A stretch of DNA of 64,000 bases, taken from a virus. The notes under the pieces are model-generated. The model worked only from the letters and a program-made list of their open reading frames with translations, ran no database searches and was not told the DNA's origin. Location of the stretch: the IMG/VR virus record IMGVR_UViG_3300044797_000098, positions 342,471 through 406,470 of that record, one strand, 5' to 3'. The position numbers and the translations under genes are program-made. Shown here in pieces: positions 38,414-46,128 of this stretch. The number at the start of each line of letters is the position of its first letter. Positions within the stretch are counted from its first letter, which is position 1.

Positions 38414-38611
38414 TTAGATTTTTCCAGCAATCACATCATCATAGCATAGCACGAATGCCTGACCGATCTCGGTATTGTTCTGAACCTCAATCAGCAAGTC
38501 TTGCAATGAATAATCCCTGCCGTCAAGTTCAATGAATAATGCCATAGTCTCGGCAGGCTCGTCCTCAATCCAAGCCTGCAATTCACTAATCACATAATTA
38601 TGATTGCTCAT
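38414..38611 (-). CDS. Small unknown protein, 65 aa
   Basis: Start MSNHNYVISEL with AAGGAG upstream. Acidic, with QAWIEDEPAETMALFIELDGRDYSLQDLLIE. Function unknown. Confidence 0.65.
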   Translation of the reverse strand: MSNHNYVISELQAWIEDEPAETMALFIELDGRDYSLQDLLIEVQNNTEIGQAFVLCYDDVIAGKI

Positions 38612-38786
38612 CACTATACTCCTTACATTCAGCACGGATTTTGCTACAATACTTACAAGGACAATCGTCTTCACCCCACCACTTGCTTAAACCTACCATC
38701 TGGCAAAACCAATAGAAACGATGACGAAGAATGTAGTTATCGAACTTATCGAGTAAGTGTATGATTAGTAATTTGATCGTTTTCAT
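38598..38786 (-). CDS. Small zinc-binding protein, 62 aa
   Basis: A helical, basic N-terminus, then CPCKYCSKIRAEC near residues 43-55, which could bind one zinc. Overlaps the next start by 14 bp. Confidence 0.6.
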   Translation of the reverse strand: MKTIKLLIIHLLDKFDNYILRHRFYWFCQMVGLSKWWGEDDCPCKYCSKIRAECKEYSDEQS

Positions 38787-39745
38787 TTACATTCGATATG
38801 TTGAACTTGAACATTTCGTCGAGTTAGATCGGCAAGAACCTTGTCCGTTAGTGGTGAAAGACTTTCATTGTTATTTTGTCCATAATAATCATTCACTTCT
38901 TGAATAACGAAGACACCGCTCTTGAAGTTAGAAACGAGTGCGTATTTGTAAGCGCTCTCGAATGTATCAAACGACGCCATAACTTCTCTGCCATAAACAA
39001 CAACAAACTTGTTTCTTAGAAACTTATTGGTTAGCATATTCGGAAGTTCAGCAAGGAAGGCTTCATAATTTGCTTGTTGTTCAGGAGTGGCGAATGTTTT
39101 TTGTGCTTTTGGCGTCTTCTTAACTTCAACCTCTTGGGCTGACTCGCGAACAAAATCCTTACCATTCTTTACCCACTCTCCATAGTTTTCATTGCCATAC
39201 TTAATGAAACCAATCGTTGTCGGATCACAAGTGAGTGGTGTAGTGGATTTACTTGTTAGATCTTGTGTAGTCCAAGTTTTTAGTGCCTCAGTCATAATCT
39301 GTTTTTCAGTTTTACCACGAGAATCAATTTCACGAGGTTTCATTGAATCATCAAGCCACCGTTGTGCAGCCTTGGCAACACGAGCAGGAATATGATACGC
39401 CCAGTTATTCCCGTAAGTGCGCAAGATATAATCGCGATTGAACTTGGAAGCCTGCTCAAAACGAGCCACAATATCGGTCATAATCATTCGGCTAATGATA
39501 TGACCCGATGTCGGCATGGCTTCAACCCACACAATGGCAGGGTTTTCTTCCAATCTTCCTGCTGCAATTTTTCGCCCGAGATCCTTTTTGAAGTCATCTT
39601 TTGGATGCATTGTTGCAAGACTGTATTTGATTACATTACCAGCACGATCAATGGATGTCATTAGACAAGCAATAGGATCGCCTCGCTTTTGATTAGGACG
39701 AGGAACATTGCGAAGATAGTAAGTCCGAGTGTTGTGGGTGTTCAT
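38783..39745 (-). CDS. Unknown two-domain protein with DUF5678-like C-terminus, 320 aa
   Basis: Residues 1-170 form a conserved-looking domain (RNVPRPNQKRGDPIACLMTSIDRAG, VIKYSLATMHPKDDF, WVEAMPTSGHI). After a Lys-rich linker, residues 240-300 resemble DUF5678 (NKFVVVYGREVMASFDTFESAYKYAL, GVFVIQEV). Neither part has a known activity. Confidence 0.7.
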   Translation of the reverse strand: MNTHNTRTYYLRNVPRPNQKRGDPIACLMTSIDRAGNVIKYSLATMHPKDDFKKDLGRKIAAGRLEENPAIVWVEAMPTSGHIISRMIMTDIVARFEQASKFNRDYILRTYGNNWAYHIPARVAKAAQRWLDDSMKPREIDSRGKTEKQIMTEALKTWTTQDLTSKSTTPLTCDPTTIGFIKYGNENYGEWVKNGKDFVRESAQEVEVKKTPKAQKTFATPEQQANYEAFLAELPNMLTNKFLRNKFVVVYGREVMASFDTFESAYKYALVSNFKSGVFVIQEVNDYYGQNNNESLSPLTDKVLADLTRRNVQVQHIECK

Positions 39746-39782
39746 TTTTGACTTTCTTTGTGATTGTTGTTTTGATTATTTG

Positions 39783-39869
39783 GTTCTTGGGCTGGATTCG
39801 AACTCAGCATCACCGTGCAGGAACATCGCTTTGATGCTCAACGATTACACAAGTATCCTCCCGTAAGAA
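39783..39869 (-). ncRNA. Degenerate tRNA-like element
   Basis: A T-arm-like segment (GCTGAGTTCGAATCCAGC) ends in CCAAGAACCA; the 5' side offers TTCTT to pair with AAGAA; between them lies the hairpin GAGCATC-AAAGC-GATGTTC where the anticodon arm should be. The acceptor stem has only five good pairs and the T loop is one base long. Possibly a pseudo-tRNA or another anticodon-less tRNA-like RNA, transcribed from the promoter at 39946. Confidence 0.4.
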
Positions 39870-39945
39870 AAGGAGATATATAACCTGAGTTAATGGACTT
39901 AGGATTACGCTTTTCCTTTTCTATTGAACGACCAAGAACATTTCC

Positions 39946-39974
39946 AATGTAAGCATTTGACGGACGATTGTCAA
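39946..39974 (-). promoter_or_regulatory. Sigma70-type promoter
   Basis: Minus strand -35 TTGACA (39969-39974), 17-bp spacer, -10 TACATT (39946-39951); drives the tRNA-like element and the 39.7-38.4 kb genes. Confidence 0.75.
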
Positions 39975-40093
39975 GGGTAAGTTGATGTAGGCTTTTTCGG
40001 ATATGCCCGCCTACGAAGGCATTGCGATACAATACAATACGATTGTTATCGGCTGACTGCAACGCCGGCAACCTTATTATACCCATCCGAGTC

Positions 40094-40555
40094 TTATAGA
40101 ACGATCGTATCCGAGTTCTTCTTCGCTTGCAATGTCTTAAACTTCTCAATCGTTGCGGGCGATGATTGTCGGACGCCACCACCAGCACCTTTCACAATCC
40201 AGTATTTACCAGCCTCACCACCAGTCGCTTCGAAGACCTTGCTCTCCGCACGAACATAAGCCTTGATATTTTCCAGCATCTTCGTTTCCTTACCGGTCGC
40301 AACGGTCATAGATCCGAATGCCTTCAACGCAAGACCATTAAAATCAATCAACTTGCTTTCCGCATTCGGCATACGAGCAAAAACACTCTCGACTGCTTCT
40401 GCAATTCCAGCGGTATCTTCAACCGTCGAAGCAAGGTATGCAACCAGTTCCGCACGAAGCATTGCCATCGTTGCATCAACATTGACAACGCCATTCTCAA
40501 CGAGCAATGCTACTTTATTCCACTTTACACCACTACCAACATTCTCATCTGCCAT
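40094..40555 (-). CDS. Unknown helical protein, 153 aa
   Basis: MADENVGSGVKWNKVALLVE start with AGAGGG upstream. Ala/Val/Glu-rich helices, then a Gly-rich C-terminal GGEAGKYWIVKGAGGGVRQSSP that may be a nucleic-acid-binding loop. More GC-rich than its neighbours, as expected for an abundant product. Function unknown. Confidence 0.7.
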   Translation of the reverse strand: MADENVGSGVKWNKVALLVENGVVNVDATMAMLRAELVAYLASTVEDTAGIAEAVESVFARMPNAESKLIDFNGLALKAFGSMTVATGKETKMLENIKAYVRAESKVFEATGGEAGKYWIVKGAGGGVRQSSPATIEKFKTLQAKKNSDTIVL

Positions 40556-40606
40556 AGGAATACCCTCTTTCTTGTTAGGGGCTGTGTTCGCCCTCTTGAC
40601 CCAACT

Positions 40607-40634
40607 AACCTAACCAGTCGCCAAAAAATTGCAA
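40607..40634 (-). promoter_or_regulatory. Probable promoter
   Basis: Minus strand -35 TTGCAA (40629-40634), 16-bp spacer, -10 TAGGTT (40607-40612), about 50 bp upstream of the gene at 40555. Weaker match than the others. Confidence 0.5.
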
Positions 40635-40671
40635 GGGGCTGAGAAAAGGTTCCGAACGAAACTTACATCGC

Positions 40672-40983
40672 CTAACATCTGGGGTAATGTGGGTGCTTAG
40701 ACCAATCAGTCAATAATTGATTGGCTCTCTTTTCCGCATAATCAAGTCTCTTTATTACACTTACGAATGCAGCGAAGTCTTTTCGGCTCATACAATATCG
40801 AGAATGAGCAGGGACATAATCATTCTTATCGATGTCATTCATATTATAGAATGAAACATCATCGTGTCCAAAATACGATATGCTATACTTATGTCTCAAA
40901 AACAACTCTTGCAATGCGTCAAGTTCTTTTTGATCTTCTCTATGTTCAATTCTTGGTTTTGTTTCTACTCTAACGTATACCAT
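40672..40983 (-). CDS. Unknown protein, 103 aa
   Basis: The start MVYVRVETKPR follows the upstream overlap; ends DWSKHPHYPRC. Mixed alpha/beta, with FGHDDVSFYNMNDIDKNDYVP in the middle. No motif. Confidence 0.65.
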   Translation of the reverse strand: MVYVRVETKPRIEHREDQKELDALQELFLRHKYSISYFGHDDVSFYNMNDIDKNDYVPAHSRYCMSRKDFAAFVSVIKRLDYAEKRANQLLTDWSKHPHYPRC

Positions 40984-41638
40984 ACCACTTGCCATCCTTC
41001 TTAAAACGCTTGTCTTGTAATGCTCTACATATCGCTGAATACGAACAATTTACACCCATAGTATAGACGATATAATGAATGTCTCTGGCTGAAAGATCAT
41101 TATGAGGGGCGTAATCTTTTACTGCTTCTTGAACAATGTCTTTCAGAGAAACCTTATTAGATTTTGGCATATCGAACTTTTTCGATGATGTCTTTGGTTC
41201 TTTGATGTTTTTATATGCGAACCTAATTTGGTATGTTGCAGTATCTACTTTCTCAAACATATGATAGTTATTAGATATTGCCTGATGCACATTGTTGTAG
41301 ATGTGATATTGACTATCGCTTTTCCATCCAAGTGCTTGGAGTTTTGCAATGATATCTACGATATGTAATGGAGTTTCGGAAGCAGAAAGGATCTGAAAAA
41401 TCAATGATGATAGTGATTTTGGATTGTTTTTTGGGGAACTAACTTCACGAATGTTTTGTGCTCGATTAAGTTTCTTCTGAGCACGGACATATCTCACTGC
41501 TAAGTTTCGTATTGACGAAGCGAGTTTTTGCTTACTATTGATCTTGGTTTTTTTGATTTTGGAAAAATCCTGCTCATCAAAAGACTGATCATCTTCTTCA
41601 ACTGGAAGCATAGATATGTAATGATTTTTCCAACTCAT
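40970..41638 (-). CDS. HARE-HTH-containing DNA-binding protein, 222 aa
   Basis: A basic coiled N-terminus (KQKLASSIRNLAVRYVRAQKKLNRAQ) and a HARE-type winged helix near residues 80-135 (SLIFQILSASETPLHIVDIIAKLQALGW, HQAISNNYHMFEKVDTATYQIRF). The C-terminus (SARDIHYIVYTMGVNCSYSAICRALQDKRFKKDGKWYGI) looks like a second winged helix. Second HARE protein of the window. A transcription or nucleoid factor is likely. Confidence 0.7.
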   Translation of the reverse strand: MSWKNHYISMLPVEEDDQSFDEQDFSKIKKTKINSKQKLASSIRNLAVRYVRAQKKLNRAQNIREVSSPKNNPKSLSSLIFQILSASETPLHIVDIIAKLQALGWKSDSQYHIYNNVHQAISNNYHMFEKVDTATYQIRFAYKNIKEPKTSSKKFDMPKSNKVSLKDIVQEAVKDYAPHNDLSARDIHYIVYTMGVNCSYSAICRALQDKRFKKDGKWYGIR

Positions 41639-41943
41639 TTTTCTACTCGAAGATTTTTACCGTATTTTTGATTGCAGACTTTTATCCAAGCAGTTATTAA
41701 TGGATCTAATCCCTTATCATCCCCGCTGATGTATCTATATGATCTTCCAGCATTATATGCGATATGCCAAGGAGCAACCGTTGATAGAAACTCTTTATTT
41801 GAGGAAGATATCAATGTATCTAATTTTGACATCGCATCGTCTTGCAATGCTGGATTTTCAAACACCCGAACGATGATGTCATATCCGAATGCACCAATAC
41901 GACGAATACTAATTTCTATATCGTTAGACGTATGATTTCCCAT
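41635..41943 (-). CDS. Unknown protein, 102 aa
   Basis: Start MGNHTSNDIEISIRRIGAFG; central acidic helix and a C-terminal WIKVCNQKYGKNLRVEK. Overlaps neighbours on both sides. Confidence 0.65.
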   Translation of the reverse strand: MGNHTSNDIEISIRRIGAFGYDIIVRVFENPALQDDAMSKLDTLISSSNKEFLSTVAPWHIAYNAGRSYRYISGDDKGLDPLITAWIKVCNQKYGKNLRVEK

Positions 41944-42151
41944 TATAGTATCCATCAATAGCGTTGAGTGCTATTTGCTGCAATTCCTTATCAATCCAAC
42001 GGCGACCATCGTGTGTTTTGACATACACAACAACGTCATTGAGCAACTCAATTACATCGCCAGTGTTATACATAATACGACGAACATTTTCTGCAACGCA
42101 GATCAGTTCTACCGCACCGTTATCATAATGACGAATGATGTATTCTTTCAT
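41924..42151 (-). CDS. Small unknown protein, 75 aa
   Basis: MKEYIIRHYDNGAVELICVAENVRR, beta-rich, then KTHDGRRWIDKELQQ. Its ATG overlaps the stop of the MORN-like gene. Confidence 0.65.
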   Translation of the reverse strand: MKEYIIRHYDNGAVELICVAENVRRIMYNTGDVIELLNDVVVYVKTHDGRRWIDKELQQIALNAIDGYYNGKSYV

Positions 42152-42414
42152 ATTAATAATAGAACCTTTTCGAGTTTCTCTTTGCCATATATTCGTTTGT
42201 TATCGAGTTGCGGAATGTGTTTGTCATCGATGCAATATCGTGTTTCTCCGTCAGTAAGTTCCACAGCAGGACCATCAACACGATGACATTTACCATTCAG
42301 ATACCAGTATTTATCTCCGCTATCATATTCAACGGCAGGACCATCTTCACGATGAACTTGACCGTTTAGATACCAGCAGGTTCCGTCAGCATATACTTTA
42401 CTTTCTGGTTTCAC
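42148..42414 (-). CDS. MORN-like repeat protein with EKVLLLI tail, 88 aa
   Basis: Two clear repeats (QVHREDGPAVEYDSGDKYWYLNG and KCHRVDGPAVELTDGETRYCIDD), then the tail HIPQLDNKRIYGKEKLEKVLLLI shared with 4738 and 35423. Confidence 0.8.
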   Translation of the reverse strand: MKPESKVYADGTCWYLNGQVHREDGPAVEYDSGDKYWYLNGKCHRVDGPAVELTDGETRYCIDDKHIPQLDNKRIYGKEKLEKVLLLI

Positions 42415-42821
42415 TGGACGCTCAATTCACCAATAACCCTCTTCAACATATCACCTGAAAAATTATCCATCTTTGCATGAATACCGTTCTTATTCAGCGT
42501 ATCACGCATGTATTTTGCACCATGCGGATTGTATGAATGAATGATTGCGCGATGAAACCATTTGTCTTGTGGCACATTTCGGATCATATAATCGACGAAG
42601 TATGCTCCGTGATATTCGGTTTTGCGACCATCTCTATCTTCTCGAATGTCATCTAAATCGTGATCGAGTAATGCAAGTCCGATCGGTTTTGCAAAACACT
42701 CAACAAGTTCAATACCTTCTTCAACATTGAACGCGTGCAATACGATATGACCAGCAGCAGAAAGATACTTCTCTGCTAATTCGTGTCTAACATCTTGGTC
42801 GTCGAGGAATAGAATATGCAT
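42411..42821 (-). CDS. Cyclic-phosphate-processing receiver (cREC) domain protein, 136 aa
   Basis: MHILFLDDQDVRHELAEKYL, then LALLDHDLDD, then HSYNPHGAKYMRDTLNKNGI match the receiver-like domain found in RNA-repair gene clusters, where it is predicted to act on cyclic phosphate RNA ends. ATG at 42821 overlaps the upstream TGA; the preceding GTG is less likely. The T4-type RNA ligase at 50341 would supply the joining step. Confidence 0.7.
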   Translation of the reverse strand: MHILFLDDQDVRHELAEKYLSAAGHIVLHAFNVEEGIELVECFAKPIGLALLDHDLDDIREDRDGRKTEYHGAYFVDYMIRNVPQDKWFHRAIIHSYNPHGAKYMRDTLNKNGIHAKMDNFSGDMLKRVIGELSVQ

Positions 42822-42964
42822 CACTTGCTCCGAAACTTCAACAAGTCATCCCAATCTTTTTGGCGTTGCTTATCGTATGAGACTGTCCGATATAACCATA
42901 ACCCAATTATGGATGCAATGATCAATGCAATAACAATGATTGGTCGAAGATTAGCTTCAATCAT
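42821..42964 (-). CDS. Small membrane protein, 47 aa
   Basis: MIEANLRPIIVIALIIASIIGLWLY has one span, then a basic/acidic tail. TGATG overlap with the cREC gene. Confidence 0.6.
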   Translation of the reverse strand: MIEANLRPIIVIALIIASIIGLWLYRTVSYDKQRQKDWDDLLKFRSK

Positions 42965-43220
42965 CGATTGCTTTCTTTCGTTTCACAACTTTCTTTACTT
43001 CGGGTTTTGCTTTGGGCTTTTCAACATTATTATGAATACCAAGTCTCGTATTCAATTCTTTGTAAAACTCATCCTTTGACCAAACATTCTCGTAAAAGAT
43101 GTTATCCATTGTTTCTGAAAACACAATGTGCTTAATTTTACCTGTCTCATAGTTCTTACAATTTTTACCAAGCAGATCAACGATTGCTTTGAATTGATCT
43201 TCTGTTCCTCTTTTACCCAT
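42957..43220 (-). CDS. Small unknown protein, 87 aa
   Basis: Start MGKRGTEDQFKAIVDLLG; the C-terminal KAKPEVKKVVKRKKAIDD is very basic. Possibly nucleic-acid binding. Confidence 0.6.
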   Translation of the reverse strand: MGKRGTEDQFKAIVDLLGKNCKNYETGKIKHIVFSETMDNIFYENVWSKDEFYKELNTRLGIHNNVEKPKAKPEVKKVVKRKKAIDD

Positions 43221-43222
43221 AA

Positions 43223-43387
43223 TCAATTCTCCAATGGGATGCGAAACTTCCTCAACATCTTACCACGACGAGGTTTTCGTTGAGGTTCATCGTCGAGATA
43301 CTCATCATATTCCAGTTCGATATCTTCTTGTTGGGCTTGAAGATCAATTTGATCATCATTACTGACTTGTTGCTTATTCGTAGACAT
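43223..43387 (-). CDS. Small acidic-then-basic protein, 54 aa
   Basis: MSTNKQQVSNDDQIDLQ start, an acidic EDIELEYDEYLDDE core and a basic RKPRRGKMLRKFR end. Probably disordered. Confidence 0.55.
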   Translation of the reverse strand: MSTNKQQVSNDDQIDLQAQQEDIELEYDEYLDDEPQRKPRRGKMLRKFRIPLEN

Positions 43388-43409
43388 TGTTAGATCATTT
43401 TCCTTTTGT

Positions 43410-43601
43410 TTAGAGAGTTGCATTATTACGACCGACAATTACATAGTCTGGATGCACCGGACAAGGATGACAATGTTGTCCCGGTTTTAGGCAGATCATA
43501 ATTGGTTTATGACACATACATTTAGGATCTGGTTTAGTGGCATATGGCCCTTCGTCCTTTACTGGACAATTAGGGACTGGACACTGGCTTTGGTTCTTCA
43601 T
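43410..43601 (-). CDS. Cys/Pro-rich small protein, 63 aa
   Basis: CPVPNCPVKDEG, CMCHKPIMIC and HCHPCPVHP give eight Cys and four His, suggesting two zinc sites. Overlaps the upstream coiled-coil gene. Confidence 0.65.
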   Translation of the reverse strand: MKNQSQCPVPNCPVKDEGPYATKPDPKCMCHKPIMICLKPGQHCHPCPVHPDYVIVGRNNATL

Positions 43602-43797
43602 CTGGTATCTCTTGTGTTAGTCTTTTCACAAGTTCTTGTAGCATACTATTTTCATATGCTAACTGGCTTGCTCTGGCTTCCGCGAATGTAAGGCTGTATT
43701 TGACTTTGTCAAGTTCTATGTTGAGGTCGGACACTGTAAGTAAGTGTCTGATCCTCTGCTTGTGTAGTTTTCGTTTCAATTTCTTTTTGGATGTCAT
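43570..43797 (-). CDS. Coiled-coil small protein, 75 aa
   Basis: A Lys/Arg-rich start, then heptad-like LTVSDLNIELDKVKYSLTFAEARASQLAYENSMLQELVKRL, then a Pro-rich acidic tail. Oligomeric. Function unknown. Confidence 0.65.
   Translation of the reverse strand: MTSKKKLKRKLHKQRIRHLLTVSDLNIELDKVKYSLTFAEARASQLAYENSMLQELVKRLTQEIPDEEPKPVSSP
43685..43712 (-). promoter_or_regulatory. Possible promoter inside a gene
   Basis: Minus strand TTGACA (43707-43712), 16-bp spacer, TACATT (43685-43690). Position inside a coding region makes it less certain. Confidence 0.4.
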
Positions 43798-43809
43798 TTG
43801 GTTTTCCTT

Positions 43810-44001
43810 TTAATGGACTTCAACAATTTCCAATGTTGAACCATCCTCTTCGTATGATTTACCTGTCTGCTCAATGTATATTTGATCCATCAATAATTTC
43901 AATGCTTCTACTGATGGAACATTTGGGAATAGATTTTCTGCTTCCAACACTTCATTATTGTTGATTGGAATTATTATTACCGCTTTATATCTTGTCGTCA
44001 T
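43810..44001 (-). CDS. Small unknown protein, 63 aa
   Basis: Start MTTRYKAVIIIPINN with AGAGAAG upstream and a 4-bp overlap with the gene above. Ferredoxin-like alternation of strands and helices, ends STLEIVEVH. No motif. Confidence 0.65.
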   Translation of the reverse strand: MTTRYKAVIIIPINNNEVLEAENLFPNVPSVEALKLLMDQIYIEQTGKSYEEDGSTLEIVEVH

Positions 44002-44201
44002 TTTTCTCTCTTCTCTAATGGGAAAAATAGCCATAATATGAATAGACATAGTCCCCAATATAAACACACCTGAATAATACTGTTCGCTAAATACCAATGT
44101 GCTCCGTAAGGATTATCATAAGTCATTTTCAGATATGATCTTCTTTGATCGGCGATCAATAGCATCAATGACATCAATGAAAGGACAATGCGGGTTTTCA
44201 C
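43998..44201 (-). CDS. Two-span membrane protein, 67 aa
   Basis: Spans near residues 4-18 and 39-60 (SIIQVCLYWGLCLFILWLFF), short basic end. Function unknown. Confidence 0.65.
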   Translation of the reverse strand: MKTRIVLSLMSLMLLIADQRRSYLKMTYDNPYGAHWYLANSIIQVCLYWGLCLFILWLFFPLEKREK

Positions 44202-44398
44202 TTATGAAACTCATCCTCCGCAATAGAATAACCAATTTCCAATCCTTGGATCATTGCGTGAGTTTCATCCGCATTAGTGATTTTCATTACGCGATCATAG
44301 ATCTTGATCATCGATGGATATGTTTTAATTGCTCGAAGTTGAGCAATAACATCTTCGATTTTCAAACCGTCTGTTGTGATTGTATAACTATCGCTCAT
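44198..44398 (-). CDS. Small helical protein, 66 aa
   Basis: MSDSYTITTDGLKIEDVIAQLRAIKTYPSM and ETHAMIQGLEIGYSIAEDEFHK. No motif. 4-bp overlaps on both sides. Confidence 0.65.
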   Translation of the reverse strand: MSDSYTITTDGLKIEDVIAQLRAIKTYPSMIKIYDRVMKITNADETHAMIQGLEIGYSIAEDEFHK

Positions 44399-44625
44399 TG
44401 CAAAACGCTAACTTTGAAGTCTGTATCGTCTGTTTTTTTGACCCATAGCATTGCTTTGCCGTCGCTTGACCGAACTGCCAGCCAAGTGCCGGGGGAAGCA
44501 CCACGATACGGTTCTGTCGTCTCTTGCCGTAGCAACCAGCGGGTGCCGTGATAGGAAGCACGCTTCTTCCCTTGGTCAGTTTTTGGAATGAGATCTACAT
44601 ATGTGTCTTTCTTATGACGAGCCAT
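44395..44625 (-). CDS. Small basic protein, 76 aa
   Basis: MARHKKDTYVDLIPKTDQGKK start, a beta-rich middle with TWLAVRSSDGKAMLWV. Function unknown. Confidence 0.65.
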   Translation of the reverse strand: MARHKKDTYVDLIPKTDQGKKRASYHGTRWLLRQETTEPYRGASPGTWLAVRSSDGKAMLWVKKTDDTDFKVSVLQ

Positions 44626-44888
44626 TATTCTAATACCATTAGTTTCTTCAATTTTTCCATCTCAGTTAAAAACGGAATGAAGTCATCTTGGGTAAGGAGT
44701 ATTTCATTTGCAGGAACATTGAATGAGGTTCCATCTTCAACAACGGTTTCTTTTCCATCCGTCCAATTACCATCATCATCCATCATTTCCATTGTAATGC
44801 GATAGTTAGCATAACCATCGCTAAACGGAACTGTCTTTTTAACTTTCAATCTCGAATCTTCGGTTAGATTCAATACAATGGTATCCAT
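44625..44888 (-). CDS. Small beta-rich protein with KKLMVLE end, 87 aa
   Basis: Start MDTIVLNLTEDSRLKVKK overlaps the upstream stop by one base. Ends FLTEMEKLKKLMVLE, a looser version of the hydrophobic C-terminal tag seen in other families. Confidence 0.65.
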   Translation of the reverse strand: MDTIVLNLTEDSRLKVKKTVPFSDGYANYRITMEMMDDDGNWTDGKETVVEDGTSFNVPANEILLTQDDFIPFLTEMEKLKKLMVLE

Positions 44889-45217
44889 CACTTCTTCTCC
44901 TTCATCGTGCCAAGCGTTCCACTCCACACGATCGGAATAATTGGTTCATCCTTGATCTTTTCCATCATCTCTGGCATTCGTTGTCGATATGCTTCAATCT
45001 CTGCAAGTCTCTCATCATCAAGACTATGTTCAATCTCGAAGGTGTTTTTGTATTCATCAATCTGATATTGAATGTGTCGCTCATTCTCTCGCGCTTCAAC
45101 AAGACTGTTTTCAATCTCAATCAGTTCCTTCTTTTTAGAAAGATAGATCTTTTTGTAATGCTCTATTTCATTCTTTGCAACAACAAGTTGCGAATTGAGT
45201 TTTTCGATCTTTGTCAT
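44888..45217 (-). CDS. Coiled-coil protein, 109 aa
   Basis: Start MTKIEKLNSQLV with GAGGAATATCAA upstream. Residues 1-85 are one long heptad region (VVAKNEIEHYKKIYLSKKKELIEIENSL). Probably an oligomer. Function unknown. Confidence 0.7.
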   Translation of the reverse strand: MTKIEKLNSQLVVAKNEIEHYKKIYLSKKKELIEIENSLVEARENERHIQYQIDEYKNTFEIEHSLDDERLAEIEAYRQRMPEMMEKIKDEPIIPIVWSGTLGTMKEKK

Positions 45218-45399
45218 TTGATATTCCTCGAACAAACAACGCAATGAAAAAAATACTGGCCTTGACCGTTCTTACTTGTTGTGATAGTGGCTGGAATAAT
45301 ATGGACACCGTGCTTGTCTTTGTCAATAGCGACGTGATTGGTTTTGCATAGACTGCAAACGAACAAGCAAGTATCGAGATTACCAGCAGGCTCAAACAT
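45214..45399 (-). CDS. Small zinc-binding protein, 61 aa
   Basis: CSLCKTNHV and CVVCSRNIK form a two-knuckle zinc site; DKHGVHIIPATITT between them. Starts at the base where the upstream gene stops. Confidence 0.65.
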   Translation of the reverse strand: MFEPAGNLDTCLFVCSLCKTNHVAIDKDKHGVHIIPATITTSKNGQGQYFFHCVVCSRNIK

Positions 45400-45602
45400 T
45401 AGTTCCTGCCATCACTTCTAACAAACGACAATGTTTTGCCATTTGATTTGGCAAGAAACACCATCGCTTGTTCAATCTCTGCTTTGCTTGAACCTCGTTG
45501 AAACATTCGATGAACCATATCGTGGAGTTCATCTTTCGATATTCCAACCGCTATGGCAACTTTTTCGAGCCAAGTTTTGGGAATGGTTAGTTCTTGTGTC
45601 AT
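45399..45602 (-). CDS. Small helical protein, 67 aa
   Basis: MTQELTIPKTWLEKVAIAVGISKDELHDMVHRMFQRG; may be a small HTH. No firm family. Confidence 0.65.
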   Translation of the reverse strand: MTQELTIPKTWLEKVAIAVGISKDELHDMVHRMFQRGSSKAEIEQAMVFLAKSNGKTLSFVRSDGRN

Positions 45603-45763
45603 AGTAATTTCATTTGTCCGGCAAACTTTACAAACAATTTAATACAATCAACACACAACGGAATATAACCTTTTGGTGCTGGCACTGTAATCATTTCATA
45701 ATACATTATTGCTGGCTTATGACATAATTCACAATTGCCATCAATATGAATAGCTTTATCCAT
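45599..45763 (-). CDS. Small zinc-binding protein, 54 aa
   Basis: Start MDKAIHIDGNCELCHKPAIMYYE; CELCH and CVDC form a zinc pair. A longer in-frame extension would overlap the gene above and is hydrophobic, so it is not used. Confidence 0.6.
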   Translation of the reverse strand: MDKAIHIDGNCELCHKPAIMYYEMITVPAPKGYIPLCVDCIKLFVKFAGQMKLL

Positions 45764-45914
45764 TATATCGCTCAGGCTTATTTGGCTTACCGCTAACACC
45801 AGCACCAGCAAACTTTTGTGGCTTTGGTTTCTTATCTCCATCCCAAGGAAAAAGAAAAGCAATGTATGTTCCACCAAGCACGGTCGCAATCATCAAACTA
45901 ACAAGAATGTGCAT
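45756..45914 (-). CDS. Small membrane-anchored protein, 52 aa
   Basis: MHILVSLMIATVLGGTYIAFLF is a signal-anchor; the tail is Lys/Pro/Gly-rich (DGDKKPKPQKFAGAGVSGKPNKPE). Likely periplasmic tail. Confidence 0.55.
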   Translation of the reverse strand: MHILVSLMIATVLGGTYIAFLFPWDGDKKPKPQKFAGAGVSGKPNKPERYNG

Positions 45915-46128
45915 TTGAGTTCTCCAATGAATTGGCAAGGTTCATATTACCAATACAAACTACAACACAAACGATTAGCAATGTTCCATCCAAACCTAAT
46001 AGACACCAACCAATAATCTGATGCAACATATAAAACATACACACCGCAAGGATGCCGAGAAACTTCGCAACAGCAAAAAGACTTCCCGCGACTTTGTTAT
46101 TGTGTGTAATGATTTTGTCCGGGTTCAT
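45898..46128 (-). CDS. Two-span membrane protein, 76 aa
   Basis: Spans near residues 15-35 and 40-60 with many Cys (MFYMLHQIIGWCLLGLDGTLLIVCVVVCIG). Function unknown. Confidence 0.65.
   Translation of the reverse strand: MNPDKIITHNNKVAGSLFAVAKFLGILAVCMFYMLHQIIGWCLLGLDGTLLIVCVVVCIGNMNLANSLENSNAHSC

Noticed and set aside
39838-40188. 116-codon minus-strand frame overlapping the 40094 gene and the tRNA-like element
   Set aside because: Arg/His-rich composition with no family resemblance; it runs through a promoter and a tRNA-like element and overlaps a better gene in another frame.
45168-45395. 75-codon minus-strand frame overlapping the zinc protein at 45214
   Set aside because: The alternative frame has two zinc knuckles and abuts its neighbours exactly; this one has no start context.
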